Assembly (NCBI RefSeq): GCF_019443985.1
Contig: NZ_CP049303.1
Span: forward strand, 1,550,001 to 1,614,000
Length of the DNA: 64,000 nucleotides
From: Liquorilactobacillus hordei DSM 19519
Lineage (GTDB): Bacteria > Bacillota > Bacilli > Lactobacillales > Lactobacillaceae
Direction: 5' to 3'
Within the stretch, counting starts at the first letter, position 1, and each line of letters opens with the position of its first letter. The notes below the pieces were generated by a model. It was not told where the DNA came from. It made no database searches and was given only the letters and a program-made list of their open reading frames with translations. A program made the position numbers and the translations under genes. Shown here piece by piece: positions 19,846 to 32,643 of this stretch.

Positions 19846-20202
19846 TTAGTCCTCGGAATGGTTTAACTTATTCAAAAGCTCGTCAATATGGTCACCATAT
19901 TGAACTGAGCGATCGCGTTCAAAAATCAACTCAGGAGTTACATAAATGCTTAATCTTGCGCCTAACTCCCTACGAATCAATCCTTTAGCTTTCTCTAAAC
20001 CTATCTGTGTCTTTTCTCCATCAGATGCAAGCTCAGACAAGATACTGTAATAGATAGTTGCTTGCTGTAAATCACCCGTAACCTCAACTCCTGTAATTGT
20101 AATTCCTTGGACTCGTGGATCACGGACTCTTTTCATCAAAATATCTGTTACTTCTCGTTGGATTTCTTGAGATAAACGACCAACACGATAATTTTGTGCC
20201 AT
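19846..20202 (-). CDS. rbfA: 30S ribosome-binding factor A
   Basis: A 118-residue KH-fold protein that binds the free 30S subunit and assists 16S rRNA 5' end maturation. The start MAQNYRVGRLSQEIQREVTDIL, the RDPRVQGITITGVEVTGDLQ stretch and the acidic C-terminal tail are standard. The ATG lies after GGAGG. It follows infB by 29 bases, the last gene of the rimP-nusA-ylxR-ylxQ-infB-rbfA operon as in other Bacillota. Confidence 0.97.
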   Translation of the reverse strand: MAQNYRVGRLSQEIQREVTDILMKRVRDPRVQGITITGVEVTGDLQQATIYYSILSELASDGEKTQIGLEKAKGLIRRELGARLSIYVTPELIFERDRSVQYGDHIDELLNKLNHSED

Positions 20203-20231
20203 TGCGTCTCCTCCGTTTAATTCATATTTAA

Positions 20232-22607
20232 TTATTCGACTGGAACCTCTTCCATAACAAATGCTTCAATCTGGTCTCCAATCTTGATATCATTGTATTT
20301 TTCAATCATGATACCACATTCAAATCCTTGTTTGACTTGCTTTACATCATCCTTGAAACGCTTCAAGGATGCAAGTTTACCTTCATAAATAACAATTCCA
20401 TCACGAATCACACGAACACCACTGTCACGTTGGATATAACCGTCAGTTACATAACCACCACCGATTGTTCCAACCTTAGAAACTTTGTATGTCTCACGAA
20501 TTTCAACCTGACCAATAATCTTTTCTTCAAAGACTGGTTCAAGCATTCCCTTCATAGCTGTTTCGATTTCATCAATTGCCTGATAAATAACACGATGCAA
20601 ACGAATATCAACACTGTCACTTTCAGCTTGTGACTTAGCCTGTGGCGTTGGACGAACATTGAATCCTACGATAATAGCATTTGATGCCTCAGCAAGAGTT
20701 ACATCACTTTCATTGATAGCACCAGCTGCCTGGTGAATGATATTAACTCGAACTCCTTCAACTTCAATCTTCTGCAAACTACCAGCAAGTGCCTCAACAG
20801 AACCCTGAACATCAGCTTTAATAATAACATTAACCTCTTTCAATTCACCTTCCTTAAGTGAATCAAATAAGTTATCCAATGTAACATGCTGAATATTACT
20901 GTGCTCTTTCAATAATGCACGCTTGGCACGTTCTTCACCCGCAGCACGTGCAGTTTTCTCATCACTAAAGACAATGAAGCGGTCACCTGAATCTGGAACT
21001 TCATTTAACCCTGTAATTTCAACTGGAGTAGCTGGTAAAGCTTTTGCAATCTGTTGTCCCTTGTCGTTAATCATTGTACGAACACGGCCAAAAGTATTTC
21101 CAACAACAATTGGATCACCAACATGCAACGTTCCTTGTTGAACCAATAATGAAGCAACCGTTCCTTTTCCCTTATCCAAACGAGCTTCAATAACAGAACC
21201 AGCCCCATGTTGCTTAGGATTTGCACGCAACTCAAGAACTTCAGCTTGCAATAAAATCATATCCAATAATTCATCAAGATTCTTACCAAATTTTGCTGAT
21301 AATTCAACAAAAATTGTTTCCCCACCCCAATCTTCAGGGATAAGTTCATATTCAGTTAATTGTTCCATTACATGATTTGGATTTGCACCTGGCTTATCAA
21401 TCTTATTAACGGCAACAATAATTGGAACTTCTGCAGCTTTAGCATGGTTAATCGCCTCAATTGTTTGTGGCATTACACCATCATCTGCAGCAACAACAAG
21501 TACCGTAATATCAGTAATATCTGCTCCACGTGCGCGCATGTTAGTAAACGCTGCATGTCCCGGAGTATCTAAGAACGTAATTGTCTTGCCATCATGTTTG
21601 ACCTGGTAAGCACCAATATGCTGTGTAATCCCGCCAGCTTCACCATCAGTAACATGCGTGTGGCGCAATTTATCAAGCAATGTTGTCTTACCATGGTCAA
21701 CATGACCCATAATTGTTACAACAGGAGGACGCGCTTCAAGATGCTTTGTGTTTCCTTGCTCATCTTCAAAGAACTTATCAATATCAGCAACATCAACTTC
21801 AACTTTTTCTTCTGCTTTCATACCGTAATCATCAGCCAAGACTTCAATTGTATCCTTGTCCAAAGATTGATTCTGATTAACCATTACACCCATCATGAAC
21901 AATTTCTTGATAATTTCTGCTGGTTCACGGTGAATCTTCTTAGCTATATCGGCGACATTCATCCCTACTGTATACACAAGGGTTTCTGGTAACGGCCTGT
22001 CCTTACGTGGTGGAACAGCTGGTTTCTTACTCTCTTGATAGCGACTATTCTTTCTATTTCTACGTTTTTTCTTATTACTAAATTTATTTTGCGAATTAGA
22101 ATTTTGGTTGAATCTATTTTGTCCAAAATTATTAGAACGCGTATTATTATTAGATTTATTTTCAAAACGTGGGTTGCTTTTTCTAGCAGAACTGTTTGCG
22201 TTTGAGCTTTGCTGGTTACTTGTTGTTTGGTTCCTATTATTTTGAGTACTATTTCCTTGTGGTCTGTTACTTTGTTGAGCTTTATTATTACTATGCTGAA
22301 CTTTATTATTGTGGTTAGTTGTTTTATTTTGAATTGGTCCGGCCTCTTTACTATTATTATTTCTTTGAGAACGTTTTGGTTCATTTGAAATTTTCGAATT
22401 TTTCGATTCATTTACTGCAGGTTTTTTTGCAGTACTTACCTTGTCTGTAGTTTGTTTAAGTGCCTCTTTCACCTGACGTTCTTCATTGTCTCCAATGGTC
22501 GACATGTGATTATTAACGGCAAAGCCTTTTTTCCTAGCCGTTTCAATTACAACTTTGCTACTGACATTCAATTCCTTTGCTAACTCATAAATTCGCTTTT
22601 TTCCCAT
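20232..22607 (-). CDS. infB: Translation initiation factor IF-2
   Basis: A 791-residue GTPase that brings fMet-tRNA to the 30S subunit. The N-terminal IF2N domain (residues 1-50, [17 protein letters not shown]) is followed by a low-complexity linker rich in Asn, Gln, Ser, Lys and Arg (about 60-190). A second IF2N (about 215-265), the G domain ([32 protein letters not shown]) and the C-terminal domains come next. I chose the ATG at 22605-22607 (GGAG 9 bases upstream) over a frame extension 7 codons further upstream. The Asn-rich linker is the least conserved part and makes shadow open frames. Confidence 0.97.
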   Translation of the reverse strand: MGKKRIYELAKELNVSSKVVIETARKKGFAVNNHMSTIGDNEERQVKEALKQTTDKVSTAKKPAVNESKNSKISNEPKRSQRNNNSKEAGPIQNKTTNHNNKVQHSNNKAQQSNRPQGNSTQNNRNQTTSNQQSSNANSSARKSNPRFENKSNNNTRSNNFGQNRFNQNSNSQNKFSNKKKRRNRKNSRYQESKKPAVPPRKDRPLPETLVYTVGMNVADIAKKIHREPAEIIKKLFMMGVMVNQNQSLDKDTIEVLADDYGMKAEEKVEVDVADIDKFFEDEQGNTKHLEARPPVVTIMGHVDHGKTTLLDKLRHTHVTDGEAGGITQHIGAYQVKHDGKTITFLDTPGHAAFTNMRARGADITDITVLVVAADDGVMPQTIEAINHAKAAEVPIIVAVNKIDKPGANPNHVMEQLTEYELIPEDWGGETIFVELSAKFGKNLDELLDMILLQAEVLELRANPKQHGAGSVIEARLDKGKGTVASLLVQQGTLHVGDPIVVGNTFGRVRTMINDKGQQIAKALPATPVEITGLNEVPDSGDRFIVFSDEKTARAAGEERAKRALLKEHSNIQHVTLDNLFDSLKEGELKEVNVIIKADVQGSVEALAGSLQKIEVEGVRVNIIHQAAGAINESDVTLAEASNAIIVGFNVRPTPQAKSQAESDSVDIRLHRVIYQAIDEIETAMKGMLEPVFEEKIIGQVEIRETYKVSKVGTIGGGYVTDGYIQRDSGVRVIRDGIVIYEGKLASLKRFKDDVKQVKQGFECGIMIEKYNDIKIGDQIEAFVMEEVPVE

Positions 22608-22683
22608 GTATTCACGCTCCAATCTCAACTATACAATTTATATCACTACAGACTGTATAGTCCAAACCTTTATGGTAAAAGTA

Positions 22684-22989
22684 TCAACTCAACAGCATCA
22701 TAATTTTCTTACTAAAACCTAAATCATCAATTGCAAGCACAGTTCTATTTGCTCCAATTGCTAAACTAAGTTCTTGATGCGTAAAATCACAATTAATATC
22801 AACTTGATAGCTTTTACACTTGTCTACAAACTTCTTTTTAGTTCTTTCTGAACCATCGCTGGCAACAAAAACAATTTGTGTATTTTGTGTCCTAATTTTC
22901 TTAAGAACACCCTCTTCACCAGTAGTTAACTTACCAGCTCTTCTAGCAAGTCCAAGCATCTGTAGGACCCTTTGTTTTTTATCGAGCAT
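22684..22989 (-). CDS. ylxQ: L7Ae-family ribosomal protein YlxQ
   Basis: A 101-residue RNA-binding protein of the L7Ae/L30e/Gadd45 family (K-turn binding), of unknown precise role in the ribosome or RNase P context. The pattern LGLARRAGKLTTGEEGVLKKIR and the later IVFVASDGSERTKKKF are typical. The start ATG at 22987-22989 overlaps the last 11 bases of ylxR, with GGGAG 10 bases upstream inside ylxR, so the two are translationally coupled. It lies in the nusA-ylxR-ylxQ-infB operon. Confidence 0.93.
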   Translation of the reverse strand: MLDKKQRVLQMLGLARRAGKLTTGEEGVLKKIRTQNTQIVFVASDGSERTKKKFVDKCKSYQVDINCDFTHQELSLAIGANRTVLAIDDLGFSKKIMMLLS

Positions 22990-23281
22990 CGCCAAAAAGC
23001 TCCCTGCGTGCTGCTTGATGATCAACAAACGCGACTAATTCATCATAAAACTCGTCGGGAACTTTTACCCCGAAAGCCTTATTAAATGTATGTTCTTCCT
23101 TTGCTTTTTTGGCTACCGCAACCTCTAGTGAGATATATGCTCCACGTCCTGGTTTCTTACCAGTGGGATCAATACTAACCTCGCCCTCCTTATTTTTCAC
23201 AATTCGTACGAGTTCTTTTTTGGGTTTCATTTCCCCCAGAACAATATCCTTACGCATAGGTATTTTGCGTTGCTTTACCAT
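22979..23281 (-). CDS. ylxR: YlxR/RnpM RNA-binding protein
   Basis: A 100-residue protein of the YlxR family; recent work names the Bacillus member RnpM, a modulator of RNase P, which is knowledge of the family and not visible here. The motif RKDIVLGEMKPKKELVRIV and the later KKPGRGAYIS are diagnostic. The ATG follows GGAG with an 8-base gap. It lies between nusA and ylxQ and overlaps the latter by 11 bases. Confidence 0.93.
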   Translation of the reverse strand: MVKQRKIPMRKDIVLGEMKPKKELVRIVKNKEGEVSIDPTGKKPGRGAYISLEVAVAKKAKEEHTFNKAFGVKVPDEFYDELVAFVDHQAARRELFGDAR

Positions 23282-23312
23282 CTAATCATCTCCTTTGTTC
23301 AAAAAATTGTAA

Positions 23313-24398
23313 TTAATCTTCGTCAGTATTAGTGATTGTATTATCTGAAGCATCAGAAATTTTTGCAAATTCTGATTCAGATTTGATATCTATTTTGAAG
23401 CCTGTTAATTTAGCTGCTAAACGTGCATTCTGTCCTCTTTTACCAATTGCAAGAGACAACTGATTATCCGGCACAATCACAGTACAAGCACGTTCGTTCT
23501 CAGGATTGAACTGCACATCAATAACTTCAGCAGGGTTAAGTGCATTACTAATAAACTCAGCAGGATTATCACGCCACTCAACAACATCCATATTTTCACC
23601 TTTAAGTTCATTAACAATTGTTTGAATTCTCTCACCGCGTGGACCAACACATGTACCAACCGGATCAACGCCATCAGTATGTGAACGTACAGCAACCTTA
23701 GCACGATCTCCAGCTTCACGTGCAATCGAAATAATTTCAACAGTTCCATCAAAAATCTCAGGAATCTCCTGTTCAAACAATCTCTTTAACAAATCTGGAT
23801 GGGAACGGCTCACAAAAACTTGAGGTCCCTTTGAAGTATTCTCAACTTTATAAATATATACTTTAATACGATCGTGTGACTTATATTCTTCACCAGGAAT
23901 CTGATCTTGATGAGATAATACGGCTTCGACTTTACCAAGGTTCACATAGACATAGCGATGATCATGGCGCTCAACTTCACCGGTTACGATCTCATTTTCA
24001 TACTGAATATATTCGTCGTAAACAATTCCGCGTTCTGCTTCTCGTACACGCTGCATAATAACCTGTTTAGCAGTTTGTGCAGCAATTCGTCCGAAATTTT
24101 TAGGTGTTACTTCAAATCTAATTGTATCGCCAATTTCATATGCACGATTAATTTGAGTTGCTTCCTCAAGACTCACCTCAAGTCGTGAATCAAAGACCTC
24201 AGAAACAACTTCTTTAACTGCAAAAATGTGAATATCGCCACGTGTTTTGTTGAACTCAACTTCAACATTTTGTGCTTGTCCATAGTTACGCTTATAAGCC
24301 GAAACAAGAGCTGCTTCAAGTGCTTCTAAAACAACATCTTTCTTGATTCCCTTCTCGACTTCCAATGCATCTAATGCATTTAGTAATTCCTTACTCAT
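23313..24398 (-). CDS. nusA: Transcription termination/antitermination factor NusA
   Basis: A 361-residue RNA-polymerase-binding factor controlling pausing, termination and antitermination. It has the N-terminal polymerase-binding domain (SKELLNALDALEVEKGIKK), an S1 domain (about 135-200, GEVERHDHRYVYVNLGKVEA) and two KH domains with VGPRGERIQTI and IGKRGQNARLAAKL. It lacks the acidic C-terminal repeats of proteobacteria, as is normal for Bacillota. The ATG lies after AAGGAG. It follows rimP by 22 bases. Confidence 0.98.
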   Translation of the reverse strand: MSKELLNALDALEVEKGIKKDVVLEALEAALVSAYKRNYGQAQNVEVEFNKTRGDIHIFAVKEVVSEVFDSRLEVSLEEATQINRAYEIGDTIRFEVTPKNFGRIAAQTAKQVIMQRVREAERGIVYDEYIQYENEIVTGEVERHDHRYVYVNLGKVEAVLSHQDQIPGEEYKSHDRIKVYIYKVENTSKGPQVFVSRSHPDLLKRLFEQEIPEIFDGTVEIISIAREAGDRAKVAVRSHTDGVDPVGTCVGPRGERIQTIVNELKGENMDVVEWRDNPAEFISNALNPAEVIDVQFNPENERACTVIVPDNQLSLAIGKRGQNARLAAKLTGFKIDIKSESEFAKISDASDNTITNTDED

Positions 24399-24420
24399 CT
24401 GAATTTTCTCCTTAACAAAT

Positions 24421-24894
24421 CTAAAATTTAACAGCTAATCTTGCTTTTGCAATTTTATCACGCGGTATCTGAATCTCTCTTCGTCGCGCTTTATCCATAT
24501 ATTCGAGTTTCAAATAACTCTCTGTCAGCTCAGTCAGTACACCTTCAAAGATCTTTGACCCTGCGAGTTGCTGATAAAGCGAAACATGGATATATTTATC
24601 TAATGCCCGCTCATAATCGCTTTCCTTTTTTAACGGTCTTTCCGCACCTGGTGAAGAAACTTCAAGATAATAAGCCTGTTCAATAGGATCTGGATCACAT
24701 TCATCCAATTTTTCACTTAACTTATCACTTATCAATGCACATTCTTCGATATTAATACCTTTATCTTTATCAACAAAGACTCTTAGATACCAATTTTTTC
24801 CCTCTTTAACAAATTCAATATCTACCAATTCGAAATTGCCAGCATCCAAAATTGGTGTGACCAATTCAGTCACTGTTTCAACTACAGTACTCAC
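24421..24894 (-). CDS. rimP: Ribosome maturation factor RimP
   Basis: A 157-residue factor for 30S assembly. The N-terminal half shows [20 protein letters not shown] and the conserved [15 protein letters not shown]; the C-terminal half is the SH3-like domain. The start is GTG at 24892-24894 behind AGGAGG with good spacing. It is the first gene of the rimP-nusA-ylxRQ-infB-rbfA operon and is preceded by a promoter and a hairpin that could act as an attenuator. Confidence 0.96.
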   Translation of the reverse strand: MSTVVETVTELVTPILDAGNFELVDIEFVKEGKNWYLRVFVDKDKGINIEECALISDKLSEKLDECDPDPIEQAYYLEVSSPGAERPLKKESDYERALDKYIHVSLYQQLAGSKIFEGVLTELTESYLKLEYMDKARRREIQIPRDKIAKARLAVKF

Positions 24895-24949
24895 AAGTCA
24901 ACCTCCTTTTTATTAATTCAAAGTACAGCCTCAGTGGTTGCAATAAAAA

Positions 24950-24971
24950 GAGCGAGCATCACTGCTCACTC
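24950..24971 (-). terminator. Intrinsic terminator/attenuator upstream of rimP
   Basis: 9-bp arms GAGCGAGCA (24950-24958) and TGCTCACTC (24963-24971), with one G-U-type mismatch, loop of 4, then CTTTTTATT on the minus strand. It lies after the polC stop but also about 20 bases downstream of the rimP promoter start, so transcripts from both promoters must pass it. Confidence 0.82.
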
Positions 24972-24997
24972 CTAACGAGTTACTTAATTACACAAGT

Positions 24998-25026
24998 ATT
25001 ATACCATGAAAAATATACTTTGACAA
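24998..25026 (-). promoter_or_regulatory. Promoter upstream of rimP
   Basis: Minus-strand -35 TTGTCA (25021-25026), 17-base spacer, perfect -10 TATAAT (24998-25003). The start is near 24991, just before the hairpin at 24950-24971. Confidence 0.8.
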
Positions 25027-25040
25027 ATAAACACTTAATG

Positions 25041-28000
25041 TCAAAATAATGATTCAAATAAGCTCAATTGATTTTCATCGGGTAACTCATCAAGTACATG
25101 ATTTTCTGTCATAAACTCGATTAAAGTCTTAGAAACCTTACCTCGTTTTGCTAAATCTTCTTTTGAAAGAAATTCCTTTTCTTCACGGGCTGCTACAATC
25201 TGCTTAGCAACATTCGTCCCTAAACCTGGCATCGCATTAAAAGGCGCAATCAGTGTCTTACCATCAATTAGCCAGTCAGAAACAGCAGAATGATGCAAAT
25301 CAACCATCTTGAATTGATAACCGCGCTCAATCATCTCATTAGCAATCTCAAGTACTGTTAATAAATTTTTTTCCTTAGTTGAGGCATCCATTCCCTTATC
25401 ATTTATTTCTTTCATTGCTGCTTTAACTGTCTCACTGCCACGAGACATTGCAACAAGATCGAAATCATCTGCCCTCACACTAAAATATGCAGAATAATAT
25501 ACTAATGGGAAATATACCTTAAAGTAAGCAATTCGCAAAGCCATCAAAACATATGCAGCAGCATGTGCTTTAGGAAACATGTACTTTATTTTAAGACAAG
25601 CATCAATATACCATTCTGGTACTTTTGCTTCACGCATCTCCGCTTGCCAATCATCGGGAATTCCTTTTCCTTTACGCACACTCTCCATAATTTTAAAGGC
25701 ACGATCGGCTTCAACTCCCATATGAATCAAATCCATCATAATATCGTCACGACAACCAATAACTTCAGGCATCGTAACAGTACCATTCTTTATTAATTCT
25801 TCTGCATTGCCAAGCCAGACATCTGTTCCATGTGAAAGCCCTGAAATCTTAAGTAGTTCTGCAAATGTCTTAGGTTTAGTTTCTTCAAGCATTCCTCTAA
25901 CAAATCTTGTCCCAAACTCCGGAATTCCAAGTGTTCCTGTGTTTGAGCCAATCTGATCAGAAGTTACACCTAAAATATCAGTTCCTGAAAAAAGCTTCAT
26001 CACACCTGGGTCATCTGTTGGAATTGATTGGGGATTAATTCCTGATAAATCTTGTAACATTCTGATCATCGTTGGATCATCATGACCAAGAATATCGAGT
26101 TTTAGAATATTATCATGAATTGAATGAAAATCAAAATGCGTTGTTTTCCAAGTTGCTGACAAATCATCAGCTGGATATTGAATAGGCGTAAAATCATAAA
26201 TATCCATGTAATCAGGTACAACCAAAATACCAGCTGGATGTTGCCCAGTTGTACGCTTTACGCCCGTTGCTCCTTTGGCTAGGCGATCAACTTCTGCCCC
26301 ACGAAATATTTGCTCAGTATCACGTTCGTAGGCTTTAACATAACCGTAAGCTGTCTTATCGGCAACTGTACCAATTGTTCCGGCTCGAAAAACATTATTT
26401 TCACCAAAAAGTACCTTCGTGTAGTTATGTGCAATTGGTTGATAATCACCAGAAAAATTTAAATCTATATCTGGTACCTTATTTCCATAAAATCCTAAGA
26501 AGGTCTCAAAAGGAATATCTTGTCCATCCTTAATCAGCTTGGTTTTACAGTTTGGACAATCCATATCGGGTAAATCAAACCCTGATCCATACTCACCTTT
26601 TTCGTAAAATTTGCTCCATCTACACTTTGGGCAACGATAATGTGGTGGTAAAGGATTGACCTCGGTTATTCCTGTCATAGTAGCCGTCAAGCTGGAACCA
26701 ACAGAGCCACGGGAACCTACTAAATAGCCATCTTTGTTAGATTTAAAAACTAATTTCTGTGAAATCAGATAAATTACCGAGAAGCCATTCCCTATGATAC
26801 TCTTAAGCTCCTTATCTAATCGTGCCTGAACAACAGCTGGAAGGTCATCCCCATAAAGTTCATGTGCTTTATTAAGTGCGAGACTTCGAATTTCATCTTC
26901 AGCACCTTCCATTTTTGGTGTGTATAACTTGTCTTTAACAGGTGAAATATCATCAACCATCTCAACTATTTTTTGCGGATCATTCACTACTACTTTTTGT
27001 GCTCTTTTTTCACCCAAAAAACTCAAATCTTCAAGCATTTCATCTGTTGTTCTAAAGTGTGCATCTGGCAATTCTTTCAAACGGTTAAGTGGATTAGCTC
27101 CAGCTTGAGAATGAATTAAAATCTTACGGTAAATTGCATCTTCTTTGTTTAGAAAATGAACATCACCAGTCGCAGCAACTGGCATCTTTAGCTCTTCACC
27201 CAAATCAACCATATTCTTAATGATTGTCTCCAAGTTCTGATTATCTTTAATCATTTCTTGCTCAATCAATGGTTCATACAACGGTTTTGGCTGAATTTCT
27301 AAGTAATCGTAAAAACGTGCTTTTTTCTTGGCCTCATCAAAACCTTTTTGCATCATTGCCACAAAAACTTCCCCACTCGAACAAGCGGAACCGACTAGAA
27401 GTCCTTCACGATACTTCGTAAGTTCTGACCTTGGAATTCGTGGTACACGGTAATAATATTTAACCATTGATAACGAGGCCAATTTAAATAAGTTCTTTAA
27501 CCCTGCTTGGGTTTGGGCAATAATCGTAGCATGGAATGGAAATCCATGCTTGTATGCATCAACCTCGCCCGCATGCTTATTAAAGTCATCATGAAACTCA
27601 ATTTTAAATTGTTCTCCTGCTTCTTTAAGCATTGCAAAATAGATATATCCGGTTGCTTCCGCATCAAAAATTGCACGATGATGATGTTCTAGATCAACAT
27701 TAAGCATCTTAGCCAGACGATTTAGACGAAAACTTTTGAGTTCTGGGTACAATAGACGTGCTAATGGCAGCGTATCAACCCATGGGTTTTCAATCTTCGG
27801 CAGGTCATGACGTGCATAACCAATATTCATAAAATCGACATCAAAAGTTGCATTATGTCCTACGATAATACTATTTTCACAAAAAGCTTGAAATAATTTA
27901 AAAACTTCTTTTTCAGGCTTAGCATTCTCTCTAATCATGTCATCAGTAATACTGGTCAAATTAATGGTTGTTTGTGATAAGGGATGACCTGGATCAATAA

Positions 28001-29381
28001 ACATATCAAAACTTTCTAAAACATTTCCTTGTTTCATCTTAACAGCTGCAAGTTCAATGACTTTATCAAAACGCGCAGATAAACCTGTTGTCTCAGTATC
28101 AAAGACCACATATGTGGCATCCTTCAAATTAACATGTTTTTCATTATAGGCAATAGGAATACCATCATCTACAACATTAGCTTCCACACCATAAAGAATC
28201 TTAACACCATTTTTCTTTCCAGCGGCATGGGCTTCAGGAAAGGCTTGAAGCGTACTGTGGTCTGTCACGGCAATTGCCTTTTGCCCCCATTTTGCAGCTT
28301 GTTCAATATAATCAGTAATATTATTAGTTGCATCCATCATACTCATGTTTGTATGGACATGAAGTTCTGAGCGTTTTTGATCCTCAGGCGCTGTGTCTTT
28401 GCGAACTTCATGAGAAATCTGATTAATATCATAGGCATTAATTGCAAGATCGCGCATAAAACTATCTTCTTGAACGCTTCCTCGAATTCTCGCCCATTGA
28501 CCTTCAGCAATTGCATCAAAACAAGCCTCATCTTCTTCATTTCGCGAAAACTTTTTCACGATGATTGAGGAACTATAGTCAGTTATTTTTAAAATTAATA
28601 ATTTTCGTGAAGAACGCAATGTTCGAATCTCTTTATCAAAAATATATCCTTGAACAATAACCGAACGTTCTTCTTCAGTAATATTAGCCATCTGAGTGAT
28701 TTCGTTTTTATCGTCAATCTTTTTTCCCATAACGACTAATCCTTCAATTTTAGGTAGGACCTTTTCTTGCTTTTGCTGATTTTGCTGTTGAATTGCTTGA
28801 ATTGCTTTTTGCGCTAGTTGCTCATCATCTTTTGCCTTTTGAGCCTTGAATTCAGCAATTTTCTTTTGTGATTTTGATTCATCAATTATTGTGTGAATTG
28901 CAAATTTTGGGAAACCAACTTGGCGATAAGTTTCTTCAATTGGTCCCAACGCCTGGTTGACAAGAAATTGTTTTAAAATCTCATTTTCAGCTTCAAGAAT
29001 CACTCTTTGGTCATCCAAATAGGGTACTTTGCCAAAAGTCAGTTCTTGCACAAATGGTGATGTAACCCCACAGTGTTTGAGTACCCAATTCCAATATTCG
29101 CCAAGCTTTCTTTTATTCATTTGCGGTTTTTCAACATCAAAAGAAATTTGAACATGAGCAATATTTCTAAAGCTTTCTTCTAATCTCTGTGAAAATTCTT
29201 CAAATAGCGGCAATGGCCAAATATCATCTGTTTTAAATGTAAAGTCCCATCTTTGTGAAAGATGATGTAGTTCCACATTCTCAATTTGAGTGCTATCAAA
29301 AATTATTTTTTCTTCATCTTTTATATTCCAATTCAATTGCAGAAGTAATTTTTGAAATAATGTTTTCTTATCAATTCCCAA
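25041..29381 (-). CDS. polC: DNA polymerase III alpha subunit, PolC type
   Basis: A 1446-residue Gram-positive replicative polymerase with built-in proofreading. In order: an N-terminal tau-binding part, an OB domain (about 225-310), the PHP domain beginning [12 protein letters not shown], a DnaQ-like 3'-5' exonuclease inserted in PHP (VFDTETTGL, later HNATFDVDF and [12 protein letters not shown]), then the rest of PHP, the palm with [12 protein letters not shown] (catalytic Asp pair), and fingers with a CPKC...CPNC zinc site. The start is TTG behind GGAAGG. It is terminated before rimP. The hinge and catalytic motifs are intact. Confidence 0.98.
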   Translation of the reverse strand: MGIDKKTLFQKLLLQLNWNIKDEEKIIFDSTQIENVELHHLSQRWDFTFKTDDIWPLPLFEEFSQRLEESFRNIAHVQISFDVEKPQMNKRKLGEYWNWVLKHCGVTSPFVQELTFGKVPYLDDQRVILEAENEILKQFLVNQALGPIEETYRQVGFPKFAIHTIIDESKSQKKIAEFKAQKAKDDEQLAQKAIQAIQQQNQQKQEKVLPKIEGLVVMGKKIDDKNEITQMANITEEERSVIVQGYIFDKEIRTLRSSRKLLILKITDYSSSIIVKKFSRNEEDEACFDAIAEGQWARIRGSVQEDSFMRDLAINAYDINQISHEVRKDTAPEDQKRSELHVHTNMSMMDATNNITDYIEQAAKWGQKAIAVTDHSTLQAFPEAHAAGKKNGVKILYGVEANVVDDGIPIAYNEKHVNLKDATYVVFDTETTGLSARFDKVIELAAVKMKQGNVLESFDMFIDPGHPLSQTTINLTSITDDMIRENAKPEKEVFKLFQAFCENSIIVGHNATFDVDFMNIGYARHDLPKIENPWVDTLPLARLLYPELKSFRLNRLAKMLNVDLEHHHRAIFDAEATGYIYFAMLKEAGEQFKIEFHDDFNKHAGEVDAYKHGFPFHATIIAQTQAGLKNLFKLASLSMVKYYYRVPRIPRSELTKYREGLLVGSACSSGEVFVAMMQKGFDEAKKKARFYDYLEIQPKPLYEPLIEQEMIKDNQNLETIIKNMVDLGEELKMPVAATGDVHFLNKEDAIYRKILIHSQAGANPLNRLKELPDAHFRTTDEMLEDLSFLGEKRAQKVVVNDPQKIVEMVDDISPVKDKLYTPKMEGAEDEIRSLALNKAHELYGDDLPAVVQARLDKELKSIIGNGFSVIYLISQKLVFKSNKDGYLVGSRGSVGSSLTATMTGITEVNPLPPHYRCPKCRWSKFYEKGEYGSGFDLPDMDCPNCKTKLIKDGQDIPFETFLGFYGNKVPDIDLNFSGDYQPIAHNYTKVLFGENNVFRAGTIGTVADKTAYGYVKAYERDTEQIFRGAEVDRLAKGATGVKRTTGQHPAGILVVPDYMDIYDFTPIQYPADDLSATWKTTHFDFHSIHDNILKLDILGHDDPTMIRMLQDLSGINPQSIPTDDPGVMKLFSGTDILGVTSDQIGSNTGTLGIPEFGTRFVRGMLEETKPKTFAELLKISGLSHGTDVWLGNAEELIKNGTVTMPEVIGCRDDIMMDLIHMGVEADRAFKIMESVRKGKGIPDDWQAEMREAKVPEWYIDACLKIKYMFPKAHAAAYVLMALRIAYFKVYFPLVYYSAYFSVRADDFDLVAMSRGSETVKAAMKEINDKGMDASTKEKNLLTVLEIANEMIERGYQFKMVDLHHSAVSDWLIDGKTLIAPFNAMPGLGTNVAKQIVAAREEKEFLSKEDLAKRGKVSKTLIEFMTENHVLDELPDENQLSLFESLF

Positions 29382-29496
29382 ATTGACCTTCCTTTCTTTT
29401 CACAATTACGCTAAAAGTTATAATATCTAGATTTTAGCACCAAAAGTAACTATCTGTAAAAAATCATAATACGAGTTACTAAAAATTAAAATACAA

Positions 29497-29532
29497 AAGA
29501 CGAAAGCGATAAAAAGAAATCACCTCCGTCTT
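29497..29532 (-). terminator. Terminator between proS and polC
   Basis: AAGACG/CGTCTT-closed hairpin with an inner GAT/ATC pairing, followed by TTTTGTATTTTAATTTTT on the minus strand. It ends the uppS-cdsA-rseP-proS unit. Confidence 0.75.
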
Positions 29533-29561
29533 CTATTCAAACAAAGCAACCCTCATTTAAA

Positions 29562-31316
<1,755 letters not shown>

Positions 31317-31330
31317 CTACTAATATATTC

Positions 31331-32614
31331 TTAGTTAAAAAAATAACGATGAATATCATTCCAAGTTACCAACACCATTAACAGCATTAAAAAGCCAAAA
31401 CCAATTAAAGTAATAATTCCCTCTTTTTCAGGTGATAATGGTTTTCTTCTGATTGCTTCTATGATGTTCAAAATTATCTTCCCACCATCTAATGCTGGGA
31501 TAGGAAAAAGATTTACAATTCCTAAATTAATCGAAAGAAATGCTAGCAGACTGATCACACTCGTCAAACCATATTGTGCTGCTTCAGAGGTATAGGAGTA
31601 TATTGCAACCGGTCCACCAAAATCATTTAAACTAAACCCATGTGTAAAAATACCGCCAATTGCTGCGAACAAAGCCAACATTGTCGTCCAAGTCTTTGTA
31701 AATCCATAGGTTGCAATTGCCATAAATGAAGAATCAGTATGCGTTTTGGCTGTGATTCCAATTAGTCCAATTTTTTTACCATTTTGATTCTGAACTTTAG
31801 GTGTCAACGCAACAGTTTTTTCTTGATTATCACGACTATAAGTCACATTAATTTTTTTATTGGGAGAAGCATTTACGTAAGATGAAAGTTTCACCCAACT
31901 AGTAGTTTTATGTCCATTAACAGCAACAATTTCATCGCCAACCTTCAATCCTGCTTTTTTGGCCACAGAACTTGTAGCAAATCCACCGATCTTTGTAGAA
32001 TTTTCTGAAGTTATCACTCCGCCCTGGATAACTGCAACAAGAGTAAAAGCAATAATTGTCAAAATGAAATTATTAAGCGGACCTGCAAAATTTGTAAGCA
32101 TTCTTTGCCAAAGTTTTGCTGATTGAAATTGAACATCGATTGGAGCAATTCTAACCTTTGTTCCATCTTCTTCAATAATTGAAGCATCATGCGAAACCGA
32201 AAAACGACGATACTTATCTTCCTCGCCATTTTCATATCCTTCGATCCAAAGCTCTTTTTCAAGATCCCATTTCACAATTTCAACCGGTATCCCAGAAATT
32301 AAAGTCTTCTTTTTGCTCGCATTAATTGTTTCAACTACATTATCTTGGTTCAAAAGCAAACTAACTGTAGTACCTGGTTTCAGTGAATCATCATCGTCCT
32401 CAAGTCCTGCCATTCGAACATATCCACCTAAAGGAAGAATTCGCACTGTATAGGTCGTACCATTTTTTTGATGTGCAAAAATTTTTGGCCCCATGCCAAT
32501 TGAAAATTCGCGTACTAAAATACCGGCACGCTTTGCAAAATAGAAATGTCCAAATTCATGAACAACTACCAGAATCCCAAAAACAATAATAAACGTCACA
32601 ATTGTAATTAGCAT
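31331..32614 (-). CDS. rseP: Site-2 intramembrane zinc protease RseP/RasP
   Basis: A 427-residue membrane metalloprotease that cuts transmembrane segments, including anti-sigma factors and signal-peptide remnants. The HEFGH zinc motif lies in the first membrane segment (residues about 18-22), a PDZ domain (about 205-280, GLKVGDEIVAVNGHKT) follows, and the second active-site motif is in NLFPIPALDGGK. About four membrane segments are predicted. The region at 60-170 is longer than in E. coli, as usual for lactobacilli. The ATG follows AGGA. It sits between cdsA and proS. Confidence 0.96.
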   Translation of the reverse strand: MLITIVTFIIVFGILVVVHEFGHFYFAKRAGILVREFSIGMGPKIFAHQKNGTTYTVRILPLGGYVRMAGLEDDDDSLKPGTTVSLLLNQDNVVETINASKKKTLISGIPVEIVKWDLEKELWIEGYENGEEDKYRRFSVSHDASIIEEDGTKVRIAPIDVQFQSAKLWQRMLTNFAGPLNNFILTIIAFTLVAVIQGGVITSENSTKIGGFATSSVAKKAGLKVGDEIVAVNGHKTTSWVKLSSYVNASPNKKINVTYSRDNQEKTVALTPKVQNQNGKKIGLIGITAKTHTDSSFMAIATYGFTKTWTTMLALFAAIGGIFTHGFSLNDFGGPVAIYSYTSEAAQYGLTSVISLLAFLSINLGIVNLFPIPALDGGKIILNIIEAIRRKPLSPEKEGIITLIGFGFLMLLMVLVTWNDIHRYFFN

Positions 32615-32643
32615 GTTAGCTTCCTTTCAGTATAAAACGATTT

